28,417 nucleotides of DNA from JAICWY01 sp964531205 (GCA_964531205.1 CAZHGH010000037.1:1-28417), one strand, 5' to 3'. Positions 16,348-24,349 are shown, counted from the first letter of the stretch. Program-made: numbers and translations. The notes: generated by a model not told the origin, from the sequence alone.

Positions 16348-17191
16348 GCGAGATCCACACGCCTATCAGCACGAGGGCCGCGCCGAGCAATTCGCGCGGC
16401 CCGAACTGTTCGCCGCCGAAGATCACGCCGACGGCAACCGCGATCACCGGAATAATCAGTGACGAGAGGCCGACGATCCAAACCGCGACGTGCCTGAGCA
16501 GCCAAAGGTTCAAGAAAAACGCTAACCCACTGCCGATCAACGCGAGGTAGAGTAACGCACCCCACGACGGCAGCGAGAATCCGAGCGCAACGTTCGGATG
16601 TTCCGTGGCAAAACCGATGACGGTGACGACGATTCCGGCAAGCAGCATCGACGGTGGAAGGGTCACGAGCGGATCGTAGTGCGCGTACCGCTTTGCGTAG
16701 ACGTTCGCATAGGCGGACGAGAGCGCGGCGCCGACCGCCGCAAGCGCGTACCAAAGCGAGCCGCTAATGGTGGCCGCTAAAGAGATGACCGCGACTCCTG
16801 CAAACGCGATAACGGCACCGATCCAAGTTCGCGGCGAGGTATGTTCGCCGATCATGTAGTGGCCCAGACCGAACACAAAAAACGGCAAGACGCCGAAAAG
16901 CACGGCAACGAGGCCGGAGCTGACATGCGTTTCCGCGGTGTACGTCAGGATGTAGTTCAGCCCGAAGAGAAACGCCGCCAGAACGGCTACGAGTTTCCAT
17001 GGCAACTCGCGCGGCGGCACGAGCACCCCACGCGCCGCGGCGATGAGGTACATGGCGATGCCCGCGACGATAAAACGCACGCCCGCGCCCGCTACCGGCG
17101 GCAGATACTGCAGGCTGATTTTTATGACGAGCCACGTGGTGCCCCAGATCGAGCACATCAACGCGTACGCCGCGACTACTCTTGCGTTCAT
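16319..17191 (-). CDS. EamA-family transporter (DMT superfamily)
   Basis: This is a 290-aa inner-membrane protein with about ten hydrophobic helices in two EamA repeats. The first begins VVAAYALMCSIWGTTWLVIKISLQYLPP, with the family-typical WG and P. The second includes LIGSGLAFFLNLWLL and ends VIFGGEQFGPRELLGAALVLIGV, a hallmark E/G loop. DMT members export amino acids, metabolites or drugs, and the substrate here is not readable. ATG 17191 is preferred over the adjacent TTG at 17194. It diverges from the small membrane protein at 17219 with 27 bp between starts. Confidence 0.9.
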   Translation of the reverse strand: MNARVVAAYALMCSIWGTTWLVIKISLQYLPPVAGAGVRFIVAGIAMYLIAAARGVLVPPRELPWKLVAVLAAFLFGLNYILTYTAETHVSSGLVAVLFGVLPFFVFGLGHYMIGEHTSPRTWIGAVIAFAGVAVISLAATISGSLWYALAAVGAALSSAYANVYAKRYAHYDPLVTLPPSMLLAGIVVTVIGFATEHPNVALGFSLPSWGALLYLALIGSGLAFFLNLWLLRHVAVWIVGLSSLIIPVIAVAVGVIFGGEQFGPRELLGAALVLIGVWISLSSAKPSTR

Positions 17192-17218
17192 CAAATTTCC
17201 GTTGGGTATATATTGTGC

Positions 17219-17485
17219 GTGGCGGTAAGAGCGAATCGCAAAGACGTAAGCCGGAAGGATGAGCCCGAGCCCGGCACATGGAGCTGGGTCAAGGAGTACA
17301 CGGGCTTCGTCGTTACGGTGTTGCCCTATGTGTCGGCCGGACTTGTGCTGATCCCCTCACTTGGTGTTTGGTGGAAGGCCGGGATTCTTTTCGTTTTCGC
17401 GGTGCTGGTCTTATACGTGCGCATCTGGCATGAGAAGGCCGGCATTGAAATCGAGGACCCAAACAAGCGCCGGAAAAAAGCTTAG
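17219..17485 (+). CDS. Small two-helix membrane protein
   Basis: The protein is about 88 aa. A charged N terminus (RANRKDVSRKDEPEPGTWSW) precedes two hydrophobic helices, FVVTVLPYVSAGLVLIPSLGVW and AGILFVFAVLVLYVRIW, and a basic tail PNKRRKKA. The GTG start is tentative; TATATT lies 4 nt upstream and may be part of a -10 element. The gene diverges from the transporter, and its stop codon overlaps the stop of the first array paralog (the two stops share CTTAG). Function is unknown. Confidence 0.6.
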   Translation: MAVRANRKDVSRKDEPEPGTWSWVKEYTGFVVTVLPYVSAGLVLIPSLGVWWKAGILFVFAVLVLYVRIWHEKAGIEIEDPNKRRKKA

Positions 17486-18054
17486 CCGGTCTGTTGCTGC
17501 TCGATCTTGTCCGCGAGCCACGCATCTTCGGGTAAGCGCGGTTCGCCGCGCGGATATCGTCCGTTGGGGTGTGCTTCGATAAACCGTTGAGAGCAGAGCG
17601 CGAGGTATTCGAAATTCTCCCACAGCGCTCTCGATTTGATCTTGCGCCGGACGTATGTGATAACCGGTGCGAGAGCGTTCCAGTTGCGCACGACAATCAA
17701 CGAGACGACGTTGCACGCCACATCCTTGTCGATGACGCCGTCGCGAACGAATCCGCCTAATGCTTCGAACATGTTGGCCACAGTTGCAATGGCGGTGTAT
17801 TCGCCCGTAAAGGGCAGCGTCGTTGCCTTGATTTGCTCCGCCGGATCTTTGAGCCGTTCCGGCAATTCGTAGGAAACGAACCGCTGCGCGTTCTGAAATT
17901 GCTCGCCTTCCATCGTTTCGCGGAATTCCGTCAACGCTGCAATTTGATTGCTTCCACGGATGTGCTGCAGTTGAATCAGCGCTGCCAGGGCGGATGCCGC
18001 AATAACGACAAACGTTCCGGCGGTTGCGATTGCCGTCACCCATTCAGCGGACAT
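17482..18054 (-). CDS. DUF4760-like membrane protein, array copy G (last)
   Basis: The protein is 190 aa. Residues about 5-29 are one transmembrane helix (WVTAIATAGTFVVIAASALAALIQL), probably with the N terminus outside because QHIRGSN follows on the inner side. The remaining 160 residues are predicted helical and cytosolic, with VANMFEALGGFVRDGVIDKDVAC and ALWENFEYLALCSQRFIEAHPNG. It is unusual in LPEDAWL where other copies have RMP, and the W after the AC motif is replaced. It resembles copy F most at the N terminus (TAIATAGTF/TAIASAGTF). It overlaps the end of copy F by 11 bp. Function is unknown. Confidence 0.85.
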   Translation of the reverse strand: MSAEWVTAIATAGTFVVIAASALAALIQLQHIRGSNQIAALTEFRETMEGEQFQNAQRFVSYELPERLKDPAEQIKATTLPFTGEYTAIATVANMFEALGGFVRDGVIDKDVACNVVSLIVVRNWNALAPVITYVRRKIKSRALWENFEYLALCSQRFIEAHPNGRYPRGEPRLPEDAWLADKIEQQQTG

Positions 18055-18616
18055 TCCGCCACCTCTTCGCGCGTTCGATGAGTGATGTATTAACGGGCAT
18101 CCGCGGCAAACCGTCGGGATAGGAATTGGGATGCTCGCGCTGATAGCGTTCCGACAGCATCGCCATATACTCGAAATTCTCCCAAAGGGCTTCTCGACCA
18201 AGTGCTTCGCGTACGTACGCGGTCACGGGCGCCAGTGCGTTCCAATTCCGCAAGACTACTTCCGACCAAAAATCGCACGCGATCCGGCGATCGATGATTC
18301 CTACTTTGACGAACAATCCCATACTTTCGAAGAAGTTCGCCACCGTGCCGATCGCCTGATATTCTCCGCTGAACGGCAGCTCCGCGATTTTGCGGCATTC
18401 TTCATCGCTCTTTAGCCGGTTCGGTAATTCGAACGAGACAAACCGCTGCGCATCGCGGAACTCCGGCGACTCGAGGGTTTCACGGCACTCCGTAAGCGCG
18501 ACGATTTGATTGCTTCCGCGCATATGACGCAGTTGGATCAGCGCCGCTATCGCGGAAGCCGCGATGACGACGAACGTTCCCGCACTGGCTATTGCGGTGA
18601 CCCACTCCGCGTTCAT
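18044..18616 (-). CDS. DUF4760-like membrane protein, array copy F
   Basis: The protein is 190 aa, with MNAEWVTAIASAGTFVVIAA as the membrane helix start and a cytosolic domain with TVANFFESMGLFVKVGIIDRRIAC, FWSEVVLRNWNALAPV and ALWENFEYMAMLSERY. The tail is HPNSYPDGLPRMPVNTSLIERA. It starts on an ATGA overlap with copy E. The RGSNQIVALTECRETLESP segment is nearly identical to copy B and contrasts with the more divergent downstream part. Function is unknown. Confidence 0.87.
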   Translation of the reverse strand: MNAEWVTAIASAGTFVVIAASAIAALIQLRHMRGSNQIVALTECRETLESPEFRDAQRFVSFELPNRLKSDEECRKIAELPFSGEYQAIGTVANFFESMGLFVKVGIIDRRIACDFWSEVVLRNWNALAPVTAYVREALGREALWENFEYMAMLSERYQREHPNSYPDGLPRMPVNTSLIERAKRWRNVR

Positions 18617-19194
18617 ACGCCGCTCCGCGCCCGTTCGACCGCTTTAACGAACGTATCGTTTTCAGGCATCCGGCGCGCGCCTGCCGGAAATTCGCCGTTA
18701 GGATGGCGACGCGTATACTTTTCGCACATGACGGCGAGGTATTCGAAGTTCTCCCATATTCGCGGCTCGTGCAAGTCCTGTCTTACAAACACCACAATTG
18801 GAGCCAGCGCGTGCCAGTTTCGCAGGATGACGTAGGACCACATATCGCAGGCGAGACGCTCGTCGATAATGCGGTTTTTGACGAAGACGCCGATGTTTTC
18901 GAAGAAGTTCGCAACCGTATCGATCGCCTTGTACTCGGCTTCGAATTGTGATTGGGGCTGCGCTATGCGCAGCACTTCTTTGGGGTCCGTTAGGCGCTTC
19001 GGTAGTTCATAGCTGACGAAGTGTTGCGCTTCCCGGAAGTCCGGAGACTCGATGGTTTCGCGAATTTCCGTCAAGGCAATGATCTGATTGCTTCCTCTGG
19101 TGTGGCGCAATTGTACCAAGGCGGCAATGGCGGACGCCGCGATGACAAGAAACGTGCCGACTGTTCCTACGGCGGTGACCCATTCGGCGCTCAT
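18613..19194 (-). CDS. DUF4760-like membrane protein, array copy E
   Basis: The protein is 193 aa and closest to copy B: by eye roughly three quarters of the 160 comparable residues match, including ESPDFREAQ, FVSYELPKRL, RIAQPQ, AIDTVANFFE and FVKNRIID. This is far above the similarity of other pairs and points to recent duplication or gene conversion. The tail is HPNGEFPAGARRMPENDTFVKAVERA. It overlaps copies D and F by 4 bp each. One N-terminal membrane helix and a cytosolic helical domain are predicted. Confidence 0.87.
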   Translation of the reverse strand: MSAEWVTAVGTVGTFLVIAASAIAALVQLRHTRGSNQIIALTEIRETIESPDFREAQHFVSYELPKRLTDPKEVLRIAQPQSQFEAEYKAIDTVANFFENIGVFVKNRIIDERLACDMWSYVILRNWHALAPIVVFVRQDLHEPRIWENFEYLAVMCEKYTRRHPNGEFPAGARRMPENDTFVKAVERARSGV

Positions 19195-19730
19195 GCGTTC
19201 TCTTCCAAAGGCATCCGAGGAACACCGCGCGGGAATTCGCCGTTAGGAAAGCGCTCCGTGTATTGCTTTGACAGCACGGCCATGTACTCGAAGTTCACCC
19301 AGATTCCGGGGTCGATTTTGTCGCGCACGCGCGCGGTCAGAGGGCTCAACGCTTCCCACGTGCCGAGCACAATTCCGGACCACAGCTCGCAGGCAATACG
19401 CTCGTCCATCATGCCGGTTCGCACGAACAAGCCCATACTTTCAAACAGATTCGCAACTAAACGAATGCCGCCGTATTCGTCTGAGAGCCCGCTATCCACA
19501 ATTTGCTCGCGCACCGATCGGTCTTTCAAACGTTCGGGTAATTGCAAACGAATGAACGCAAGCGCCGCACGGAACTCCGGTGAATCCATGGTCTCCCGGC
19601 ATTCGTTGTATGCGGCGATTTGATTGCCGCTGCGCATGTGCCGAAGTTGCAGCAGAGCGGCAATCGCCGATGCCGCGATGACGACGAACGTGCCGACCGT
19701 TCCAATTGCCGTCACCCACTCGGCCGTCAC
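19191..19730 (-). CDS. DUF4760-like membrane protein, array copy D
   Basis: The protein is 179 aa, the shortest intact copy, because it stops right after RMPLEENA. It uses a GTG start inside a GTGA overlap with copy C. It carries LRHMRSGNQIAAYNECRETM, the SGN variant also seen in copy A, in place of RGSNQI. The middle has LVANLFESMGLFVRTGMMDERIACELWSGIV and DPGIWVNFEYMAVLSKQY. DPGxWxNFEY and RMPLEE are shared with copy C, suggesting these two are sisters at the C-terminal end. Confidence 0.87.
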   Translation of the reverse strand: MTAEWVTAIGTVGTFVVIAASAIAALLQLRHMRSGNQIAAYNECRETMDSPEFRAALAFIRLQLPERLKDRSVREQIVDSGLSDEYGGIRLVANLFESMGLFVRTGMMDERIACELWSGIVLGTWEALSPLTARVRDKIDPGIWVNFEYMAVLSKQYTERFPNGEFPRGVPRMPLEENA

Positions 19731-20040
19731 GGTTCCTCCAGCGGCATGCGCCGCGTATTTGCCGGATACGACGTGGGATGCCGCTTGATGAAGTCGTCGC
19801 AGAGAACAGCCAAGTATTCAAAGTTCTCCCAGACGCCGGGGTCCTGTTTTCTGTAAATCCGGATCACGGGAAGTAGCTGGTTCCACGAGCCGACGACGAG
19901 GCCACACCAAAGATCGCAGGCAATGCGCCGGTCGATGATGTTGAAGCGTATAAACGCGCCCATCGATTCGAAGAAATTTGCTACGTTCTGTGCAGGCCGC
20001 AACTCCGTTGGGAACCGCGGCAGGTTCAGTTTCTGTTGAA
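19727..20040 (-). CDS. DUF4760-like membrane protein, array copy C (5' part missing in gap)
   Basis: Only the last 104 or so residues are visible, beginning near LNLPRFPTELRPAQNVANFFESMG and ending RRMPLEEP. The N-terminal membrane helix and about 75 residues by comparison with siblings lie in the N run. W and FEY positions are conserved (CDLWCGLVVGSWNQLLPV, DPGVWENFEYLAVLCDDF). The gene overlaps copy D by 4 bp (GTGA). It is not evidently broken; truncation is due to the assembly. Confidence 0.82.
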
Positions 20041-20140
20041 NNNNNNNNNNNNNNNNNNNNNNNNNNNNNNNNNNNNNNNNNNNNNNNNNNNNNNNNNNNN
20101 NNNNNNNNNNNNNNNNNNNNNNNNNNNNNNNNNNNNNNNN
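20041..20140. other. Assembly gap (100 N) inside the paralog array
   Basis: The run separates a copy lacking its last 30 or so codons from a copy lacking its first 75 or so. At least about 300 bp must be missing, so 100 is a placeholder. Whole extra copies could also be hidden. Confidence 0.95.
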
Positions 20141-20622
20141 AGGTAAATCTTTGATAGTGACGCGAGATATTCGAAGTGCTCCCAAATGCTGGGCTCCCCT
20201 AAGTCGTCGCGCACGTACGTGATGATTGGCAGCAGCGCATTCCAGTTGCGTAAGACGACGTAACACCACATACCGAGTGCCAGCTCTGGGTCGATGATGC
20301 GATTCTTGACGAACATGCCCATGCTCTCAAAGAAATTCGCAACGGTATCGATTGCCCGGTACTCGCCTTCGAACTGGGTCTGCGGCTGCGCGATCCGCAT
20401 ACGCTCTTCAGGATCCTGCAGCCGCTTCGGAAGTTCGTAGCTCACGAAGCGCTGAGCTTCGCGGAAATCGGGCGATTCGAGGGTTTCGCGGCATTCCGTG
20501 AGGGCGACGATTTGATTGCTGCCGCGCATGTGGCGTAGTTGAACGAGGGCAGCAATCGCAGAAGCTGCAATAACGACGAACGTGCCGATGGTTCCGATCG
20601 CGGTAACCCACTCAGCCGACAT
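20141..20622 (-). CDS. DUF4760-like membrane protein, array copy B (3' part missing in gap)
   Basis: The first 160 residues are visible: MSAEWVTAIGTIGTFVVIAA, then RGSNQIVALTECRETLESPD, TVANFFESMGMFVKNRIIDPELALGMW and SIWEHFEYLASLSKIY. ATG 20622 was chosen, not the longer open frame, because it restores the family N terminus. It overlaps the end of copy A by 11 bp. It differs from siblings in PELALG where others have an R-x-AC motif. The last 30 or so residues, including the expected RMP motif, are in the N run. Confidence 0.85.
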
Positions 20623-21199
20623 ACATTCCGCTTTTCTGTTTTTGCCAGCGCTCGACGAGCGTGCTATCAAGCGGCATTCGAGGCGCCGTCTGCGCGTAGG
20701 TCCCGTTCGGATAGCGTTCGATGAAGCGTTCCGCGCGAAACGCCAAATACTCGAAATTCTCCCAGATCGCCTGAGTGTCGAGCTTCGCGCGCAGCAGCGC
20801 CGTTACGGGTGCGATGGACTTCCAGGCGCTCGTAACGTTTTCCGAATACAGCGTGCACACGATGCGTTCGTCCAGTAAACCCGTCACCACGAACGCACCC
20901 ATATCTTCGAAAAAATTCGCTATCGTACGAATTGCAGCATACTCGCCTAGGAATGGCGGCGCAGCCGCAAGCTCGTTCATCACCGAGTCCTCGCAAATTC
21001 GCTGCGGCAATTCAGAACGCACATAACTGAACGCCAGTTGAAACTCTTGCGTATCGAATTCGTTGTTATACGCGGTGAGCAGCGATATCGCGTTACCGCT
21101 GCGCATGTGCCGCAGTTGCATGAGCGCCGCGATGGCGGATGCGGCGATGACGACGAACGTGCCGATCGTTCCGATTGCGGTAACCCACTCCGCGCTCAC
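20612..21199 (-). CDS. DUF4760-like membrane protein, array copy A (first)
   Basis: The 195-aa protein is the first copy after the carboxylase gene. It starts at GTG 21199, 9 nt beyond the carboxylase stop, and GAGGAGG just before it is a strong ribosome site that overlaps that stop. The N terminus is identical to copy B for 26 residues, but the body is the most divergent: SGNAISLLTAYNNEFDTQEF, TIANFFEDMGAFVVTGLLDERIVC, AIWENFEYLAFRAERFIERYPNG. The tail has PRMPLDSTLVERWQKQKSG. One transmembrane helix and a cytosolic helical domain are predicted. Function is unknown. Confidence 0.87.
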   Translation of the reverse strand: MSAEWVTAIGTIGTFVVIAASAIAALMQLRHMRSGNAISLLTAYNNEFDTQEFQLAFSYVRSELPQRICEDSVMNELAAAPPFLGEYAAIRTIANFFEDMGAFVVTGLLDERIVCTLYSENVTSAWKSIAPVTALLRAKLDTQAIWENFEYLAFRAERFIERYPNGTYAQTAPRMPLDSTLVERWQKQKSGMYVG

Positions 21200-21208
21200 G
21201 CGCCCTCC

Positions 21209-22792
21209 TCACATGCGGAAGACTCCGTAATTCGTCGTCGCGATTGGCGCGTGTGCTGCTGCGTCAAGTCCCATCGCGATGACTTTGCGCGTGTCTAAGG
21301 GATCGATAATACCGTCGTCCCATAAACGCGCGGTAGAGTAGTACGGGCTACCCTCGTGCTCGTATTTTTCGAGAATCGGGCGTTCGAACTCTGCTTTTTG
21401 TTCGGCAGTCATATCGCCCTTGACGGTTGAAAGCACGCTTGCCGCTTGCGGGCCGCCCATGACGGAGATCCGCGCGTTCGGCCACATCCACAACTGCCGG
21501 GGAGAATATGCGCGCCCGGACATGCCGTAGTTACCCGCACCGAAGCTGCCGCCGATGATCACGGTAAACTTCGGCACTTCCGCGCAAGCAACGGCGGTAA
21601 CGAGTTTTGCGCCGTCCTTCGCAATGCCGCCGTTTTCGTATTGCTTGCCGACCATAAACCCGGTGATGTTCTGCAGGAACAACAGTGGCGTTCCGCGCTG
21701 CACGCAGAGTTCGATGAAATGCGCGCCTTTGAGGGCGCTTTCGCTGAAGAGAATGCCGTTGTTGGCGATGATGCCGATCGGATGGCCTTCGATGCGCGCG
21801 AACCCCGTAACCAGCGTCGTTCCGTACCGCGCTTTGAACTCGTGAAATTCCGAGGCGTCCACCAAACGCGCAATCACCTCGCGGACGTCGTAGCCGATAC
21901 GCGTGTCCGCAGGAATGATGCCGTAAATCTCGCGCGGATCGTATTTCGGCGGCCGTGGCTCGCACGTATCCCACTGGCGCGGAAGTTCGCGGTGCAGATT
22001 TGCGACGACGGATCGCACGATGCCGAGCGCGTGTTCGTCGTCGTTTGCGAAGTGATCCGCAACGCCGGAGATTCGCGTGTGTACGTCGGCACCACCGAGC
22101 TCTTCCGCGGTGACTTCCTCGCCCGTTGCAGCTTTAACCAGCGGAGGTCCACCCAAAAAAATCGTGCCGGTGCCTTTGACGATGATGGTTTCATCCGACA
22201 TTGCCGGCACGTAGGCGCCGCCCGCTGTACACGACCCCATAACCGAAGCGATTTGCGGAATTTTCTTTCCCGACATGCGCGCCTGATTGTAGAAGATGCG
22301 TCCGAAATGATCGCGATCGGGAAACACATCCGCTTGCAAAGGAAGAAACGCTCCGCCCGAATCGACCAGGTAGATGCACGGCAAGTGATTTTGCTCGGCG
22401 ATTTCTTGCGCGCGCAAATGCTTTTTGACGGTCATCGGATAGTACGTGCCGCCTTTGACCGTCGCGTCGTTCGCAACGATAACGCAATGCTGCCCTTCCA
22501 CGATGCCGATTCCCGTGAGGATGCCGGCGGAGGGCGCATCACCTTTGTACATTCCATGTGCCGCTAACGCAGAGAACTCCAGAAAGTCCGACGCCGGATC
22601 GACGAGACGATCGATACGTTCGCGGGCCGTGAGTTTGCCGCGCTTTCGGTGTTTTTCGACCGCTTCGGGTCCACCGCCGGCGCGCACGGCCGCAAGTTCG
22701 CGGCGCAACTCCGCGACAAGCCGATCCATGCGTTCGAAGTTTTGTGCGTACGCTTCACTACGCCGGTCCAGGCGGCTCTCCAACTGACTCAT
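21209..22792 (-). CDS. Methylcrotonyl-CoA carboxylase carboxyltransferase (beta) subunit
   Basis: The protein is 527 aa, close to the usual MCC beta length. It moves carboxyl from biotin to 3-methylcrotonyl-CoA. Crotonase-like N and C halves are present: KGGTYYPMTVKKHLRAQEIA, GSCTAGGAYVPAMSDE, and the MCC-typical GPPLVKAATGEEVTAEELGG and ADHFANDDEHAL. In the C half, NNGILFSESALKGAHFIELC and GGSFGAGNYGMSGRAY match MCC, not propionyl-CoA carboxylase. ATG 22792 starts the family N terminus MSQLESRLDRRSEAY; no strong ribosome site precedes it. The biotin subunit lies 8 kb away in another operon. Its stop overlaps the ribosome site of the paralog array. Confidence 0.93.
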   Translation of the reverse strand: MSQLESRLDRRSEAYAQNFERMDRLVAELRRELAAVRAGGGPEAVEKHRKRGKLTARERIDRLVDPASDFLEFSALAAHGMYKGDAPSAGILTGIGIVEGQHCVIVANDATVKGGTYYPMTVKKHLRAQEIAEQNHLPCIYLVDSGGAFLPLQADVFPDRDHFGRIFYNQARMSGKKIPQIASVMGSCTAGGAYVPAMSDETIIVKGTGTIFLGGPPLVKAATGEEVTAEELGGADVHTRISGVADHFANDDEHALGIVRSVVANLHRELPRQWDTCEPRPPKYDPREIYGIIPADTRIGYDVREVIARLVDASEFHEFKARYGTTLVTGFARIEGHPIGIIANNGILFSESALKGAHFIELCVQRGTPLLFLQNITGFMVGKQYENGGIAKDGAKLVTAVACAEVPKFTVIIGGSFGAGNYGMSGRAYSPRQLWMWPNARISVMGGPQAASVLSTVKGDMTAEQKAEFERPILEKYEHEGSPYYSTARLWDDGIIDPLDTRKVIAMGLDAAAHAPIATTNYGVFRM

Positions 22793-22832
22793 AGCTGGCC
22801 GCGTTTCTTCCAATGTCGGTTTAACCCCGTTT

Positions 22833-22852
22833 CGAGCGCGCTCGGCTACACT
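22833..22852 (+). promoter_or_regulatory. 12-bp palindrome and -10 box in front of the DUF1800 gene
   Basis: CGAGCGCGCTCG (22833-22844) is a perfect palindrome in the 66-bp space between divergent genes. TACACT (22847-22852) is a TANNNT box 6 nt before ATG 22859, with no ribosome site, so a leaderless transcript is likely. The palindrome would sit between -35 and -10 and could be an operator, or chance in G/C-rich DNA. Confidence 0.4.
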
Positions 22853-22858
22853 AACCAC

Positions 22859-24349
22859 ATGGCAACTGCGCTTCCGCATACCGATGTGGCAGGCATCGCG
22901 CGTCCGGCAGGCACGCTCGACGCCGCATCGGCTCTTCGCGAGTACGCCGGCCCGTGGAACGAACGGCTTGCGGCGCATCTTTTGCGCCGGGCCGGCTTCG
23001 GCGGCACGCCCGACGACGTTCGGCAGATCGCGTCCCGCTCGATGAACGCCGCTGTGGACGGGCTCGTAAACTTTCCATCGACCGGCGCGCTACCGGCGCC
23101 CCCACAGCTCTTCGACCCGCGCGAGATGTTGCGGAACTTGTTCTTCGGCGGACAGTTAACTGCGAAGCCCGACGACATGCAGCGGCGCGAGATTGCGAAG
23201 CAAATCCGTCAAGGCGAGCGTCAGTCGCTGATGGATTTGCAAAACTGGTGGCTGAACCGGATGCTGAATTCGCCTGCACCATTGCAGGAAAAGATGACGC
23301 TCTATTTCCACGGGCACTTTACGACGGCGGCGATTCAAAAAGGCGTCACGCCGCAGATGGTGTTCGATCAGAACCAGCTCTTCCGCACGAACGCGCTAGG
23401 CAATTTGCGCGAACTGACCTGGCAGGTTTCGATCGACCCAGCGATGATGATCTATTTAGACAACGCGCGGAGCGATGTCACGCATCCGAACGAAAATTAC
23501 GCGCGCGAATTGATGGAGCTCTTTACGCTGGGCGTGGACCATTACACGGAGAACGACGTGCGCGAATCGGCGCGGGCGTGGACCGGATGGATCGTGGCAC
23601 GCCGTACCGGAAAAGCGCAGTTCGTGCAGAGCAGGCATGACGATGGAAGCAAAACGTTTCTCGGCCAGACGGGCAATTGGAGCGGCCGCGATATCGTCGA
23701 CATCATTTACCGGCAACCGGCGTGTGCGGCTTTTTGGGCGAACAACCTCTTAAACTTCTTCGTCTATAACGATCCCGAACCGTCGCTCGTAAGCGCCCTG
23801 GCCGCCTTGATACAAAAGAACAACTACAATCTGAAGCCCGTGATTTCGACGCTGCTGCGCAGTACGGTGTTTTATTCCGAGCGTGCGTACCGTGCGCTGG
23901 TGAAGAGTCCTGTGGAGTATGTCGTCGGCACATATAAAGCGTTAGGATTAAATCAAATCGACGTTCGCGCGCAACGTGCGCTCGTCCAGATGGGACAGAT
24001 TCTCTTCTATCCTCCGAATGTTGCCGGCTGGCCCGGCGGCGCAAACTGGCTTACCAGCCAAACGATGATCGCACGGCAAAACTTTGTCGCAGGTCTCGTC
24101 AACTCGCCGGCTATGGATGAAGTGAGTTGGATGCAGCAAGTACCGCTCAAAGCTTCGCAAGCCTCGACGGATCTCATTAGAACACTGCTGCAAGGCGACG
24201 CTTCGCCCGCAGCCGCAATGCAAATCGCGGATTACTTGAACGGCGCCGGCACATCCGCGTTAGGCATGCTTTCCGGTGAAAATTATCAGGAACGCGTGCG
24301 CGGCGCCGCTTATCTCACCATGGCTATGCCGGCCTACCAGCTGAACTAA
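22859..24349 (+). CDS. DUF1800 family protein
   Basis: The protein is 496 aa. The family signature starts at HLLRRAGFGGTPDDV near residue 40. It continues with MTLYFHGHFTTA, DNARSDVTHPNENYARELMELFTLGVDHYTENDV, AFWANNLLNFFV and NVAGWPGGANWLTSQT. DUF1800 genes are almost always followed by a DUF1501 gene, as here. Their role is unknown; export and a link to surface or polymer metabolism have been suggested. No signal peptide is evident at this start. The upstream open frame is a shadow over the carboxylase gene, and ATG 22859 is supported by the -10 box at 6 nt. Confidence 0.88.
   Translation: MATALPHTDVAGIARPAGTLDAASALREYAGPWNERLAAHLLRRAGFGGTPDDVRQIASRSMNAAVDGLVNFPSTGALPAPPQLFDPREMLRNLFFGGQLTAKPDDMQRREIAKQIRQGERQSLMDLQNWWLNRMLNSPAPLQEKMTLYFHGHFTTAAIQKGVTPQMVFDQNQLFRTNALGNLRELTWQVSIDPAMMIYLDNARSDVTHPNENYARELMELFTLGVDHYTENDVRESARAWTGWIVARRTGKAQFVQSRHDDGSKTFLGQTGNWSGRDIVDIIYRQPACAAFWANNLLNFFVYNDPEPSLVSALAALIQKNNYNLKPVISTLLRSTVFYSERAYRALVKSPVEYVVGTYKALGLNQIDVRAQRALVQMGQILFYPPNVAGWPGGANWLTSQTMIARQNFVAGLVNSPAMDEVSWMQQVPLKASQASTDLIRTLLQGDASPAAAMQIADYLNGAGTSALGMLSGENYQERVRGAAYLTMAMPAYQLN

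Larger units (their letters stand above)
17482..21199 (-). repeat. Tandem array of seven or more DUF4760-like paralogous genes
   Basis: Seven same-strand genes of about 540-590 bp overlap head to tail by 4 or 11 bp. All intact copies start with a near-invariant AEWVTAIxTxGTFVVIAASAxAAL membrane helix and then diverge. Shared later marks are VANFFESMG, IIDxRxAC, WENFEYLA and a terminal RMP. Numbered here in transcription order from the right, A is at 20612-21199, B is cut by the gap, C is cut by the gap, and D, E, F and G follow. Confidence 0.95.

Noticed and set aside
16841..17218. Long upstream extension of the small membrane protein frame
   Set aside because: It lies antisense to the EamA gene and translates to Arg/His/Asp-rich sequence; the hydrophobic protein begins plausibly only at 17219.
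17482..21199. Array read as a CRISPR or simple DNA repeat region
   Set aside because: Units are about 570 bp, intact coding frames with overlaps, and similarity is at protein level with no constant short repeats or spacers.
21446..22567. 373-codon plus-strand open frame opposite MCC beta
   Set aside because: The opposite frame encodes a complete carboxyltransferase with family motifs; the plus frame translation has no recognisable domain and shadow-like composition.
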